A DNA stretch of 12,423 nucleotides from Oscillospiraceae bacterium (GCA_009777685.1 WRLJ01000024.1:1-12423), one strand, 5' to 3'; positions 1 to 6,835 are shown, numbered from the stretch's first letter. Numbers and translations are program-made. The notes: a model not told the origin generated them from the sequence alone.

Positions 1-2769
1 CCCCCGGCGATTTCCTATACGCAGGAACCCTCCGTCAGGGGCTTATACGAAAGCGGCGTGGGTTTGGAGAAGTACGACCCGCGCGAGGGAGGCGTCACAC
101 CGGTCAAAAACCAGCAGAATTTAGGCGTCTGCTGGGCGTTTGCGTCGACAGGGGCGTTGGAAGCCTATGTCCTCAAAAACGATCCGGGAACCTATTTTTC
201 TGAAAATCACATGCGCCACGCTCTGAGCAGCGATGGCGGCAATCCCTACGGCTTTAACCGCTCCAACGACGGCGGCGGCAACGCGCAAATGGCGGCCGCC
301 TATTTTATGCGCAGCGTCCTCAACGGCACGGTGCTTGACGCTACAGACCCGTATGTCAACAGCTCCGCCATCCGGCCTTACGCTGATACCAGAGACAAAG
401 CCAAAGCGGGAAAAGTCACGGGGATGATTTATATCCCCGACCTGACGGACACCGCAACGGCAGGCACGGTTACAAGTTACCGCAATCAAATCAAACAAGC
501 CGTATCGGACTACGGCGCGGTCACAGCCGGATATTATACCCCCGGCTCCACTTCAGGCTCCAACCAAACGGGAGTGTCCTATTACACCACAAGCACTCAA
601 CCCAACCACGATGTTCTGATTGTTGGCTGGGACGATGGTTATGAGCGGACGAGTTTCTCACCGCAACCGCCCGGCAACGGCGCGTGGCTGGTGAAAAACA
701 GCTGGGGACCGTCTTGGGGGCAAAGCGGTTTCTTTTGGATGTCGTATTATACGCCGCTGCGGACGGTGGCCGCCGTCACCGGATATGACCCGGATTTCAA
801 TGACGAGATGTACACGATTTATGAGTACGATGAGTTCAGTATGAACAGTCGCTTGGAAACAAGTGCCTCTTCGATCCATTACGCGAATGTATTCGACTGC
901 ACGGAGGAGAACAAAAGACTGACACAGGTGATCCTATACGTTGACAATCCCGGAAAGCCCCATACCATTTATACCGCCGTCGGAGACAGCGGCACAAACA
1001 AAATCGCGCTGCTGGACACGGCCCTCAACGGACCGGCGGCAGTTGAAACATTCGTGCCCCAATATCCCGGCTATTATACACGTACACTCAACATACCAAA
1101 CTTGGAGGTTGGGCAAACACGCTTTGCCGTTGCGGTAAAGGTAGAGGGCAGCGGGGGGCTTTCGATTGTTCTGGAAGGCAAGGGCGGTTATTCCTCCCAA
1201 GCCACCTCAGACGCCGGACAAAGCTACTATAAACTTGCAGCCGATTCGTGGGTAGATTCCCATACGCAACATACCGCCAATGTTCCCATCAAGGCAATCG
1301 TCGAAACCTCGCTGGATGACGCCGATGCGGTAACCGCCGACAAGGCGTTGCTGACATGGGATCGTATCAAGGGGCTGAATGTTTCCGAGGCAGAGGTCAA
1401 AACAAACCTTGCCCTGCCGACCACCGGACGCTATGGCTCAACGATTTCCTGGTCGTCCAGCCCAGACATCATATCCAACACCGGCGAGGTTTCCCGCCCG
1501 GCTGAAAACGGGTCTGACGCCAAGGTGACCTTGACCGCAACGATACAAAAGGGCGACGTGACCGACACGCAGAACTTCACCCTGACCGTTCTGCCCTCTC
1601 TGTCCGATGAGGCCAGCGTAGAGGCCGACGAAGAGTGGCTAACATGGGAGATCATCCGGGGCTCCAACACCGCCGAAACCAACGTAACCTCAAACCTTAC
1701 CCTGCCCGCAACAGGGCCGGAAGGCTCAGAAATTACCTGGTCGTCCTTCCCCGCCACCTTTATTTCTAACAGCGGCGTCGTGACCCGCCCGGCCTACGGC
1801 ACGAACGACGAGCAGGTGACATTGACGGCGAGCGTTACAAAAGGGGATGTAACTCCTGTTCCGGTGGTTTTCGAATTGACCGTAAAAGCCAACACCGCTC
1901 CCCCCACCCCTCCTGACTCCTCCTACACCGTCATCCCCGGCACCGTCGGCCTCTCCGGCGGCGGAGCGAACCACATCAACCTGACCGCCGAAACGCTCAG
2001 CCTCGGCATCACCGCGGCGTGGTACAGCCTGGACGGCGGAAAGAAATGGCGCAAAGGCCCGCTGCCCGCGGACGACAAGTGGCACAAGCTCTTCAACAAG
2101 GACCTCACGCTTTGGGTGGCCGACAAATACAACCCCAAGGCGGTCAAGGCCAACCCCAAAAAGGGCGTCGAAGGCATTGCGAAGGGGGTGCCGGACGACG
2201 GAACGGTCGTGCAGTTCCCCAAAATCGACAAACGCCCCAAGGCCAATCCCGAAAAGCTCAAGCCGTTCTACGGGCCGGAAACCTGGACGCTGATGACGGG
2301 CACGTCCCCGCCCTCGCTGCGCTATGAGTGGGCCGCGACCGCCGACGGCAAAACGCCAACCGGAGCCTGGGGAACGCTGGATGGCATCAGCTTTGGCATC
2401 CTCGCTCCGGGTGAAAAGACGACGGTTCTGTTCCGCACGGCCCCCTCGGCCAGCGGGGAGACATACATCCCCGCGGGCAAGACGTTCCGCGTTAAGCCGA
2501 AAGCCTTGGCCAAAGCGCCCAGCGTGAAAGCCAACGGGAAGAAGGGCGAGCTGAAAATCAAGAAGGGCTTCGCCTGTCAGACGCCGGCCGGCCTGTACGA
2601 GGCCTCCTCGCCCCTCACGCTGAGCATCGTCTCCGTGATCACCGGAGACAATCAGGTGTCCGGCGGCGCCACGGTAACGATATGGAAGCTGGAAACGGGC
2701 AAAAACCCGCCCTCCGCCCCCCAGAGCCTGATCCTGCCCGCCGCGCCGGCGCCGGCGGCGGAGCCGTAA
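1..2769 (+). CDS. Secreted/surface C1A (papain-like) cysteine protease with lectin-like and Ig-like domains, 5' partial
   Basis: The frame is open from base 1, so the true start and signal peptide lie upstream; a GTG at 58 falls inside the conserved start of the protease domain and is not a credible start. 922 codons are visible, numbered here from base 1. The papain catalytic set is present: oxyanion Q38 and nucleophile C44 (in NLGVCWAFAS), H203 (PNHDVLIVGW) and N233 (KNSWGPSWG). Codons about 270-434 match the lectin-like domain that follows C1 peptidases in clostridia (YEYD...ANVF pattern). Two tandem copies of an atrophied bacterial Ig-like domain follow (about 439-533 and 534-630), sharing LTW, ITWSS/ISWSS, VTLTA and KGDVT. 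Codons about 639-922 form a Lys/Pro/Gly-rich region I cannot assign, ending in a Pro/Ala tail. Role inferred: extracellular proteolysis, perhaps attached to the cell surface; substrate unknown. It converges on recR and shows no partner gene in the window. Confidence 0.93.
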   Translation, partial: PPAISYTQEPSVRGLYESGVGLEKYDPREGGVTPVKNQQNLGVCWAFASTGALEAYVLKNDPGTYFSENHMRHALSSDGGNPYGFNRSNDGGGNAQMAAAYFMRSVLNGTVLDATDPYVNSSAIRPYADTRDKAKAGKVTGMIYIPDLTDTATAGTVTSYRNQIKQAVSDYGAVTAGYYTPGSTSGSNQTGVSYYTTSTQPNHDVLIVGWDDGYERTSFSPQPPGNGAWLVKNSWGPSWGQSGFFWMSYYTPLRTVAAVTGYDPDFNDEMYTIYEYDEFSMNSRLETSASSIHYANVFDCTEENKRLTQVILYVDNPGKPHTIYTAVGDSGTNKIALLDTALNGPAAVETFVPQYPGYYTRTLNIPNLEVGQTRFAVAVKVEGSGGLSIVLEGKGGYSSQATSDAGQSYYKLAADSWVDSHTQHTANVPIKAIVETSLDDADAVTADKALLTWDRIKGLNVSEAEVKTNLALPTTGRYGSTISWSSSPDIISNTGEVSRPAENGSDAKVTLTATIQKGDVTDTQNFTLTVLPSLSDEASVEADEEWLTWEIIRGSNTAETNVTSNLTLPATGPEGSEITWSSFPATFISNSGVVTRPAYGTNDEQVTLTASVTKGDVTPVPVVFELTVKANTAPPTPPDSSYTVIPGTVGLSGGGANHINLTAETLSLGITAAWYSLDGGKKWRKGPLPADDKWHKLFNKDLTLWVADKYNPKAVKANPKKGVEGIAKGVPDDGTVVQFPKIDKRPKANPEKLKPFYGPETWTLMTGTSPPSLRYEWAATADGKTPTGAWGTLDGISFGILAPGEKTTVLFRTAPSASGETYIPAGKTFRVKPKALAKAPSVKANGKKGELKIKKGFACQTPAGLYEASSPLTLSIVSVITGDNQVSGGATVTIWKLETGKNPPSAPQSLILPAAPAPAAEP
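1315..1890 (+). repeat. Tandem pair of atrophied bacterial Ig-like domain repeats within the protease gene
   Basis: Two protein repeats of about 95 residues each lie back to back (roughly 1315-1599 and 1600-1890). Both carry the same order of motifs: LTW, a KG/RG-N segment, NL-LP-TG, GS-I-WSS, ISN-G-V-RP, VTLTA, KGDVT and a closing LTV. This is the usual pattern of the aBig-type domain in clostridial surface proteins. The copies differ clearly at the DNA level, so the duplication is not recent. They probably act as a stalk or spacer. Confidence 0.75.
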
Positions 2770-2790
2770 GGCCGCGCTCTTACCATCGTC

Positions 2791-2822
2791 AAGGCCCGGG
2801 GCGCTGATGCGCTCCGGGCCTT
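2791..2822. terminator. Hairpin between convergent protease and recR genes, possible terminator
   Basis: Arms 2791-2804 (AAGGCCCGGGGCGC) and 2809-2822 (GCGCTCCGGGCCTT) pair over 14 bp, with one G-T type mismatch and the 4-base loop TGAT. It starts 22 bases after the protease stop codon, the normal place for a terminator. No T-run follows on either strand, so it is not a textbook intrinsic terminator. A role in stabilising the 3' end or in bidirectional termination is inferred from position only. Confidence 0.5.
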
Positions 2823-3029
2823 GTGAAGACCGCCGTAAAGAAAGAGAGGGAGGCGGCGCTGGCCGCCGCCGGACGGCCTGTGAATCATGGGCCTGCCGGC
2901 GGCTCCGGCAGCTGTGCGGAAAACACACCCGCCGCTTACAACTTCTATGATACGCGAATAATGTGAATAAGTCTTGTGCAAAATGTTACAAAAGAATTAA
3001 AAAGTATTAAAATTTTTATGGCTTGTGAA

Positions 3030-3052
3030 CAGACGGTCACATTTCCCGTCTG
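3030..3052 (-). terminator. Weak hairpin overlapping the recR stop codon
   Basis: CAGACGG (3030-3036) and CCGTCTG (3046-3052) form a perfect 7-bp stem with a 9-base loop that contains the recR TGA stop. On the minus strand the next 50 bases are A/T-rich but no T-run directly follows the stem. It may help end the dnaX-ybaB-recR transcript, or may be chance. Confidence 0.25.
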
Positions 3053-3660
3053 CCTTCCAGCGAGCGCAGGAGCGTGGCGGCGTCGGCAAACTCGACGTGG
3101 CCGCCGATGGGGATGCCGTAGGCCAGCCGCGTCACGCGCAGTTCAAAGGGCTGGAGCAGGCGGGCGATGTAGAGCGCGGTGGTGTCGCCCTCGGTGTCGG
3201 GGTTGGTGGCCAGGATGACCTCCGCCGTCTCCTCCCGCCCCGCGCGCTCCAGCAGCTCGCGGATGCGGATGTCGTCCGGGCTTTTGTTGCCCGCCGGAGA
3301 AATCACGCCGTGCAGGATGTGGTATACGCCCCGGTATTCGCGGGCGCGCTCAATGGCCGCGGCGTCGCGCGGCTCGGAGACGACGCAGATGGTGGTCCTG
3401 TCGCGCCGCTCGTCGCGGCAGACCGCGCAGAGCGCGGCGGACGTCCGCCCCTCCGGAATGTCCGTCAGGTTCAGGCAGAGGGGGCACAGCCCGGTCTGCC
3501 GCTTGGCGTCCAGAACGGCTTGGCCGAACGCGCGCGCGTCCTCGTCCGGCAGGGACAGGACGTAAAAGGCCAGGCGCTGGGCGGACTTGCGCCCCACGCC
3601 GGGCTGGCGCGCGAACTGGGAGACAAGATGCTCCACAGCGGCGGGGAAAGCGTCCTTCAT
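3037..3660 (-). CDS. recR: Recombination mediator protein RecR
   Basis: 207 residues, the usual RecR length. RecR forms a ring-shaped clamp and, with RecO and/or RecF, loads RecA onto single-stranded DNA at gaps during recombinational repair. Visible in order: an N-terminal helix-hairpin-helix region (FARQPGVGRKSAQRLAF, about 16-32), a C4 zinc site (C59, C62, C78, C81), a Toprim domain (ICVVSEPRD near 91-99 and ATNPDTEGD near 151-159), and the conserved C-terminal run RLAYGIPIGGHVEFAD through to LEGRR. The ATG lies 15 bases after the ybaB stop, with a modest purine-rich ribosome site (AAGGGATGG) overlapping the ybaB end. It is the last gene of the minus-strand operon. No truncation or missing key residue is seen. 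Confidence 0.98.
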   Translation of the reverse strand: MKDAFPAAVEHLVSQFARQPGVGRKSAQRLAFYVLSLPDEDARAFGQAVLDAKRQTGLCPLCLNLTDIPEGRTSAALCAVCRDERRDRTTICVVSEPRDAAAIERAREYRGVYHILHGVISPAGNKSPDDIRIRELLERAGREETAEVILATNPDTEGDTTALYIARLLQPFELRVTRLAYGIPIGGHVEFADAATLLRSLEGRREM

Positions 3661-3675
3661 GCGTTAAACCATCCC

Positions 3676-4011
3676 TTAGAAGGGCAGTCCCAGACCGCCC
3701 GTAAACTTTTGCATCTCGCGGGCCTGTGTTTCCTCCGCGGTCCGCAAACCTTCGTTGACGGCGGCGAGGATCAGGTCCTGAAGCATGTCGATGTCGTCCG
3801 GGTCGACGGCCTCGGGCTTCAGCGTGATGGATTCCAGCTGCCGCGCGCCGTTGACGACGGCGGTGACCGCGCCGCCCCCGGCGGTGGTTTCATAGGTGCG
3901 CTGCTCCAGCTCCTCCTGGGCGCGCGCCATGTCCTGCTGGAGCTTTTGCACCTGCTTCATCATGTTCATGCCGCCCATGCCGCCCATATTGGGCATTCCG
4001 CGTCTGGCCAT
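3676..4011 (-). CDS. ybaB: YbaB/EbfC family nucleoid-associated DNA-binding protein
   Basis: 111 residues, typical for the family (yaaK in B. subtilis). YbaB/EbfC proteins are small dimers that bind DNA with little sequence specificity and associate with the nucleoid; their exact role beside recR is not settled. Visible features are the Met/Gly-rich N-terminus (MPNMGGMGGMNMMKQ) common in Firmicutes, a helical segment MKQVQKLQQDMARAQEEL, the conserved AGGGAVTAVVNG strand region, and PEAVDPDDIDMLQDLILAAVNE, a family hallmark. The start is fixed by a strong AAGGAGG site at 4021-4027, 9 bases upstream of ATG. It sits between dnaX (89-base gap) and recR (15-base gap), the standard order for the family. 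Confidence 0.97.
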   Translation of the reverse strand: MARRGMPNMGGMGGMNMMKQVQKLQQDMARAQEELEQRTYETTAGGGAVTAVVNGARQLESITLKPEAVDPDDIDMLQDLILAAVNEGLRTAEETQAREMQKFTGGLGLPF

Positions 4012-4040
4012 AGAGGGGTTCCTCCTTCATTGAACTGCCG

Positions 4041-4066
4041 CGCGGAGGGCCGGGGGGCCGTCCGCG
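4041..4066 (-). other. Intercistronic stem-loop between dnaX and ybaB
   Basis: In the 89-base gap between dnaX and ybaB, CGCGGAGGGCC (4041-4051) pairs with GGCCGTCCGCG (4056-4066) with one mismatch and a 4-base loop. No T-run follows on the minus strand, so it is unlikely to be a full terminator. It may be an RNA stability or processing element that lets ybaB-recR be expressed apart from dnaX. The region is very GC-rich, so chance pairing is possible. Confidence 0.35.
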
Positions 4067-4100
4067 GCGGTCTTATAATGGGCATCTCATCGTATGGGCC

Positions 4101-5792
4101 TTATTCCTCCAGGATCACCAGCGGCCCCGCGCTGGCCAGCAGGCTGTCCAGCGAGTCCGTGCCGCCGCTGTCCGGCGCGCGCACGCGGATTTGCGCCGGG
4201 CCGGGGTGGAGGGCCGCCAGAAAGCGGGTAAAATCCTCCGTCCGCAGATTCATCGCCGAGAACTCGTCGGCGGCGTAGAGAATCAATCCGCCCGGTCCGG
4301 CCTCCGCCGACGCGCCGCTCAGGAACATCCGGTACAGCGGCTGACAGGCGGAGCGGATGCGCTCCATCACGTCCGCCCCCCCCACAGAAGGCACGGCCTC
4401 TGCGGGAGACACGGTCTCTGCGGGAGACGCGGCCTCCGCGGGAGAGACGCTCTCCGCGGGAGAGACGCTCTCTGCGAAAGGCGCGCTCTCTGCGGGAGAC
4501 GCGCTCTCTGTAAGAGGCTCCGCCTTCGGCGCGGACGGGGGCTTTGCCTTTTTGGGGGCTTTGGGAGCGGGCGGCGGCTCTAAAATCGGCTCCTCCGGCG
4601 GAGGAGGCGGTTCTTCCGGCGGCGGGGGGCGCTCCTCCGCCGCAGGCGGCGGGGGAGGCGGGGGGGGCGCGGCGGGCTTGGGCGGCAGAGGGGCGGCGAT
4701 GACCGGCGTCTCCTCCGGCGCGCCGCACAGGCGCAAAACGCACAGCTCCGCCTCGACGCGGCGGTTGACACTGCGCGGCAGGCGCTGCTGCGTCTCCTGA
4801 AGGGTGTGAATCATGGCAATCAGGCGCGGCGGCTTGAGGCGGGACGCCAGCTCGCGCATTGCCCCGGCCTCCAGGCGCGGGGAGACTGCGGCGTCGCCCA
4901 GAAGATGCGCCATCAGCACGTCGCGCAGTAAGCCCGAAGCGGCGTCCAGCAGCGCGGACAGCTCCTTGCCGCCCTGGTACAGCGACTCCAGGGCTTGCAG
5001 GGCGGCGGGGGCGTCGCCGGCGGCGATATGGCCGATCCACGCGGCGATCTCCAGCGTCCCGGCCAGCCCCAGCGCCTCATGGACCAGCGCGGTGTCCACG
5101 GCAAACCCGTCGGACAGCGCGGCGCATTGGTCCAGCAGGGAGAGCGCGTCCCGCGCCGCGCCGTCGGAGATGTGCGCCAGCAGGGAGGCCGCGTCGGGCG
5201 TGACCTCGATGCCCTCGCGCCCGGCAATGCCGGTCAGATGCGCCGCGATGTCCGCGGCGGACAGCCGCTTAAAGGCAAAGCGCTGACAGCGCGAGAGGAT
5301 GGTCGCGGGCACTTTGTGCGTCTCGGTGGTGGCCAGGATGAACAGCACATGCTCCGGCGGCTCCTCCATGCTTTTCAGCAGGGCGTTGAAGGCTCCGGCG
5401 GAGAGCATGTGAACCTCGTCAATGATGTACACGCGCCGCCGCAGGGCCACGGGCGCGTAAATAAACTCCTCGCGCAGGGCGCGGATGTTGTCCACGCCGG
5501 AATGGGAGGCGGCGTCCATCTCCAGCACGTCCGTCGCGCCGCCGCCGAGAATCGAGCGGCAGGACGCGCATTCGTTGCAGGGGTCGCCCTCCGCCGGGCG
5601 CTCGCAGTTGACGGCCCGCGCGAGGATTTTCGCGCAGGTGGTTTTGCCCGTGCCGCGCGTGCCGGTGAACAGATAGGCGTGGCTGGTCCTGCCCGCCGCC
5701 ACCTGTCGTTTCAGCGTCTCCGTCACGGCGGGCTGCCCGATCACGTCGCGGAACGCGAGGGGGCGGTATTTCCGGTACAGGGCAAGGCTCAT
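4101..5792 (-). CDS. dnaX: DNA polymerase III subunit gamma/tau (clamp loader ATPase)
   Basis: 563 residues, within the usual range for Firmicute DnaX. DnaX is the ATPase core of the clamp loader that opens and places the beta sliding clamp at the replication fork; the tau C-terminus links loader, polymerase and helicase. Seen: N-terminal LYRKYRP, Walker A GTRGTGKT (44-51), zinc cysteines C63, C72, C75 and C78, Walker B YIIDEVH (122-128), an ATTETHK sensor-1 segment and SDGAARDALSLLDQ. A clamp-loader collar domain follows to about 360. Next come a Pro/Glu-rich linker (about 365-423), a hexapeptide repeat (about 430-465) and a C-terminal domain to the end. The ATG is set by GGAGGTGA at 5802-5809, 9 bases upstream, and overlaps the upstream gene's TGA as ATGA, so translational coupling is likely. 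A shorter gamma form by -1 frameshifting is not supported: the -1 frame stays open beyond the dnaX stop. Confidence 0.98.
   Translation of the reverse strand: MSLALYRKYRPLAFRDVIGQPAVTETLKRQVAAGRTSHAYLFTGTRGTGKTTCAKILARAVNCERPAEGDPCNECASCRSILGGGATDVLEMDAASHSGVDNIRALREEFIYAPVALRRRVYIIDEVHMLSAGAFNALLKSMEEPPEHVLFILATTETHKVPATILSRCQRFAFKRLSAADIAAHLTGIAGREGIEVTPDAASLLAHISDGAARDALSLLDQCAALSDGFAVDTALVHEALGLAGTLEIAAWIGHIAAGDAPAALQALESLYQGGKELSALLDAASGLLRDVLMAHLLGDAAVSPRLEAGAMRELASRLKPPRLIAMIHTLQETQQRLPRSVNRRVEAELCVLRLCGAPEETPVIAAPLPPKPAAPPPPPPPPAAEERPPPPEEPPPPPEEPILEPPPAPKAPKKAKPPSAPKAEPLTESASPAESAPFAESVSPAESVSPAEAASPAETVSPAEAVPSVGGADVMERIRSACQPLYRMFLSGASAEAGPGGLILYAADEFSAMNLRTEDFTRFLAALHPGPAQIRVRAPDSGGTDSLDSLLASAGPLVILEE
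4396..4503 (-). repeat. 18-bp tandem repeat inside dnaX coding for a hexapeptide linker
   Basis: Six 18-bp units follow each other without gaps: 4396-4413, 4414-4431, 4432-4449, 4450-4467, 4468-4485 and 4486-4503, with a decayed seventh unit to about 4521. The plus-strand unit is close to CTCTCTGCGGGAGACGCG. On the coding (minus) strand each unit gives a hexapeptide of the type E-S/T-x-S-P-A. Because 18 is a multiple of 3, gain or loss of units keeps dnaX in frame. It extends the disordered linker between the collar and the tau C-terminal domain. Confidence 0.9.
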
Positions 5793-6442
5793 TGGTCCGT
5801 CTCACCTCCGGGCGGCATGGGGGGCTGGCCGTCTTCCTCCGTCTCGCCGTCCTCCGCGTCCTCCGTGTCCTCCGTGTCCTCCGCGTCCTCCGTGTCTGTC
5901 TCCGCGTCCTCCTCCGGCTCCTCCTCAACGGGGACGGGCAGCAGAATCAGGCGGAAACAGCGGATCAGCAGATTGAACACATACAGGCTCAGACAGATGA
6001 CGACAAAGAACACAAGCCGCTCCAATTCGGGCGCCAGCACGGCGACCAGCGGCAGCGCCGCCGCGAAGGCGTAAAAGACAAACGCGCTGTCCACGGGCCG
6101 CCGCAGGTCGGTCTGCTCGAAGGCCGCCGCCAGACGGCCCAGCGCGATAAACGCGAAGTACGCCGCCAGCAGGTCCAGCAGCACGCCCGAAACCTGCAAA
6201 ATAAACACGACCGTCTCGTTGTCCGCCAGCCGCATCAGCAGCGCGGTTTGCAGCAGCGCGAGGGGGACGGTCAGCAGACGTGGGCGGTTAAAGCTCGGCT
6301 CACGCGCGGTCAGGATGCTGAACGTGATGAACAGCACGACATAACCCGCGACGTCCGGAAGGATGTCGGCGCCGAACAGGAAGAGGTCTACCCGGATGAA
6401 CAGAAACGCGAACGCCGTCCACAGCAGGGACTTCATTTTCAT
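5789..6442 (-). CDS. Unknown polytopic membrane protein with acidic cytoplasmic-type tail
   Basis: 217 residues starting at ATG 6442 (MKMKSLLWTAF); a second ATG six bases on is also possible. The frame stays open to 6646, but that extension is Arg/Ser/Pro-rich and is read from the SRP RNA gene, so I reject it. About five to six hydrophobic segments are visible up to residue 172 (for example LLWTAFAFLFI, YVVLFITFSIL, VVFILQVSGVLLDLLAAYFAFIAL, FVFYAFAAALPLVAVL, LVFFVVICLSLYVF). The early motif FGADILPDVAGYVVL resembles small clostridial membrane proteins of unknown function. The last 45 or so residues are strongly acidic, with ED-T/A tripeptide repeats. I do not recognise a family and assign no function. 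Its TGA overlaps the dnaX ATG, and the SRP RNA ends about 30 bases upstream, so it is probably co-transcribed with both. No good Shine-Dalgarno site precedes it; the best is AAAGG, 14 bases away. Confidence 0.8.
   Translation of the reverse strand: MKMKSLLWTAFAFLFIRVDLFLFGADILPDVAGYVVLFITFSILTAREPSFNRPRLLTVPLALLQTALLMRLADNETVVFILQVSGVLLDLLAAYFAFIALGRLAAAFEQTDLRRPVDSAFVFYAFAAALPLVAVLAPELERLVFFVVICLSLYVFNLLIRCFRLILLPVPVEEEPEEDAETDTEDAEDTEDTEDAEDGETEEDGQPPMPPGGETDQ
5802..5809 (-). promoter_or_regulatory. Strong ribosome binding site of dnaX inside the upstream gene
   Basis: The minus strand reads GGAGGTGA, an uninterrupted match to the 16S rRNA 3' end, 9 bases before the dnaX ATG. It lies within the final codons of the membrane protein gene, so dnaX can be translated independently as well as by coupling through the ATGA overlap. 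Confidence 0.85.
5849..5893 (-). repeat. 9-bp tandem repeat coding for an acidic ED-T/A tail
   Basis: Five units of GTCCTCCGC or GTCCTCCGT (plus strand) run without a break: 5849-5857, 5858-5866, 5867-5875, 5876-5884 and 5885-5893. On the coding strand they read as Glu-Asp-Thr/Ala triplets near the C-terminus of the membrane protein. Unit length is a multiple of 3, so copy-number change keeps the frame. Confidence 0.88.
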
Positions 6443-6473
6443 AGGCCGCGCCGCCGCCTTTCGGAGTGATCTC

Positions 6474-6771
6474 TGACGCCTGTCCGTGCCGCACACCGTG
6501 CGTCGAATGCGCGGATACGCCCGCGGGCCGGACAGCCGGCTCGGAGACGGCGCCCCCGCGGCACACGCGGGCTCCCGCTTGATGCTGCTCGGTTCCCCGC
6601 CTGACATGATTGGGCGGGTCCGCGTTGCGCGGGACCGGCTCCTCATCGCTGCTTATCCGGTGCTGGACGGCACATCCGCGACCCTCGGCCCGGGATTCAC
6701 CCCTGCTGTAGCGGGTTGCAGGCTACAGGGCACCGCTGGCTCCCCGGCTAGTACGGCACGGACAGACGTCA
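6474..6771 (-). ncRNA. ffs: Large bacterial signal recognition particle RNA (with Alu domain)
   Basis: This is the RNA core of the signal recognition particle, which binds Ffh and brings ribosomes making membrane or secreted proteins to FtsY at the membrane. The diagnostic domain IV hairpin lies at 6584-6605 (minus strand GTCAGG, CGG, GGAA tetraloop, CCG, AGCAGC), with the same geometry as E. coli CAGG-UCC-GGAA-GGA-AGCAG. The 5' part (about 6690-6757) carries the Alu-domain pattern of Firmicute SRP RNA: GCCGTACTAG, GGGGAG, AGCGGTGCCCTGTA, CAGCAGGG and TGAATCCC. The segments GGTCCCGCGCAACG and GTGCCGCGGGG also fit. The ends pair: 6754-6771 with 6474-6491 form an 18-bp helix with one G-U. The limits given are the outer edges of that helix; the mature RNA is probably shorter, about 265-290 nt. 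It lies upstream of dnaX as scr does in B. subtilis. No T-run follows the 3' end, so read-through into the next gene is likely. Confidence 0.95.
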
Positions 6772-6781
6772 GAATGCGTTT

Positions 6782-6810
6782 AGTATACCACCATTGCGGG
6801 CGGGAAACAA
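6782..6810 (-). promoter_or_regulatory. Sigma-A-type promoter of the SRP RNA and the dnaX operon
   Basis: On the minus strand, TTGTTT (6805-6810) and TATACT (6782-6787, 5 of 6 consensus bases) are separated by exactly 17 bp. The predicted transcription start is near 6775, only a few bases before the SRP terminal helix begins at 6771. The -35 is weak (3 of 6). Position and spacing support it well. Confidence 0.75.
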
Positions 6811-6835
6811 GAGAGGAATTGCGGGAGGACGAAAA

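Noticed and set aside
3025..4278. Long plus-strand ORF (417 codons) opposite recR and ybaB
   Set aside because: It is antisense to two clearly conserved genes, has low-complexity Arg/Gly-rich content and no recognisable domain. It is open because of high GC.
4396..4503. CRISPR-like or regulatory direct repeats
   Set aside because: Units are directly adjacent with no spacers, are multiples of three and lie in frame within dnaX, so this is a coding tandem repeat.
4087..5040. Minus-strand ORF in the -1 frame of dnaX, tested as a programmed frameshift product (C AAA AAG at about 4548-4554)
   Set aside because: The slip site lacks the full A AAA AAG form, and the -1 frame stays open past the dnaX stop, so a shift would not make a short gamma protein.
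4995..6074. Long plus-strand ORF (359 codons) opposite dnaX and the membrane protein gene
   Set aside because: Shadow of dnaX; the end of the product is a Ser/Val run made by the 9-bp repeat read backwards.
6443..6646. N-terminal extension of the membrane protein gene to 6646
   Set aside because: This stretch is the 3' half of the SRP RNA, and its translation is Arg/Ser/Pro-rich and unlike the membrane protein that follows.
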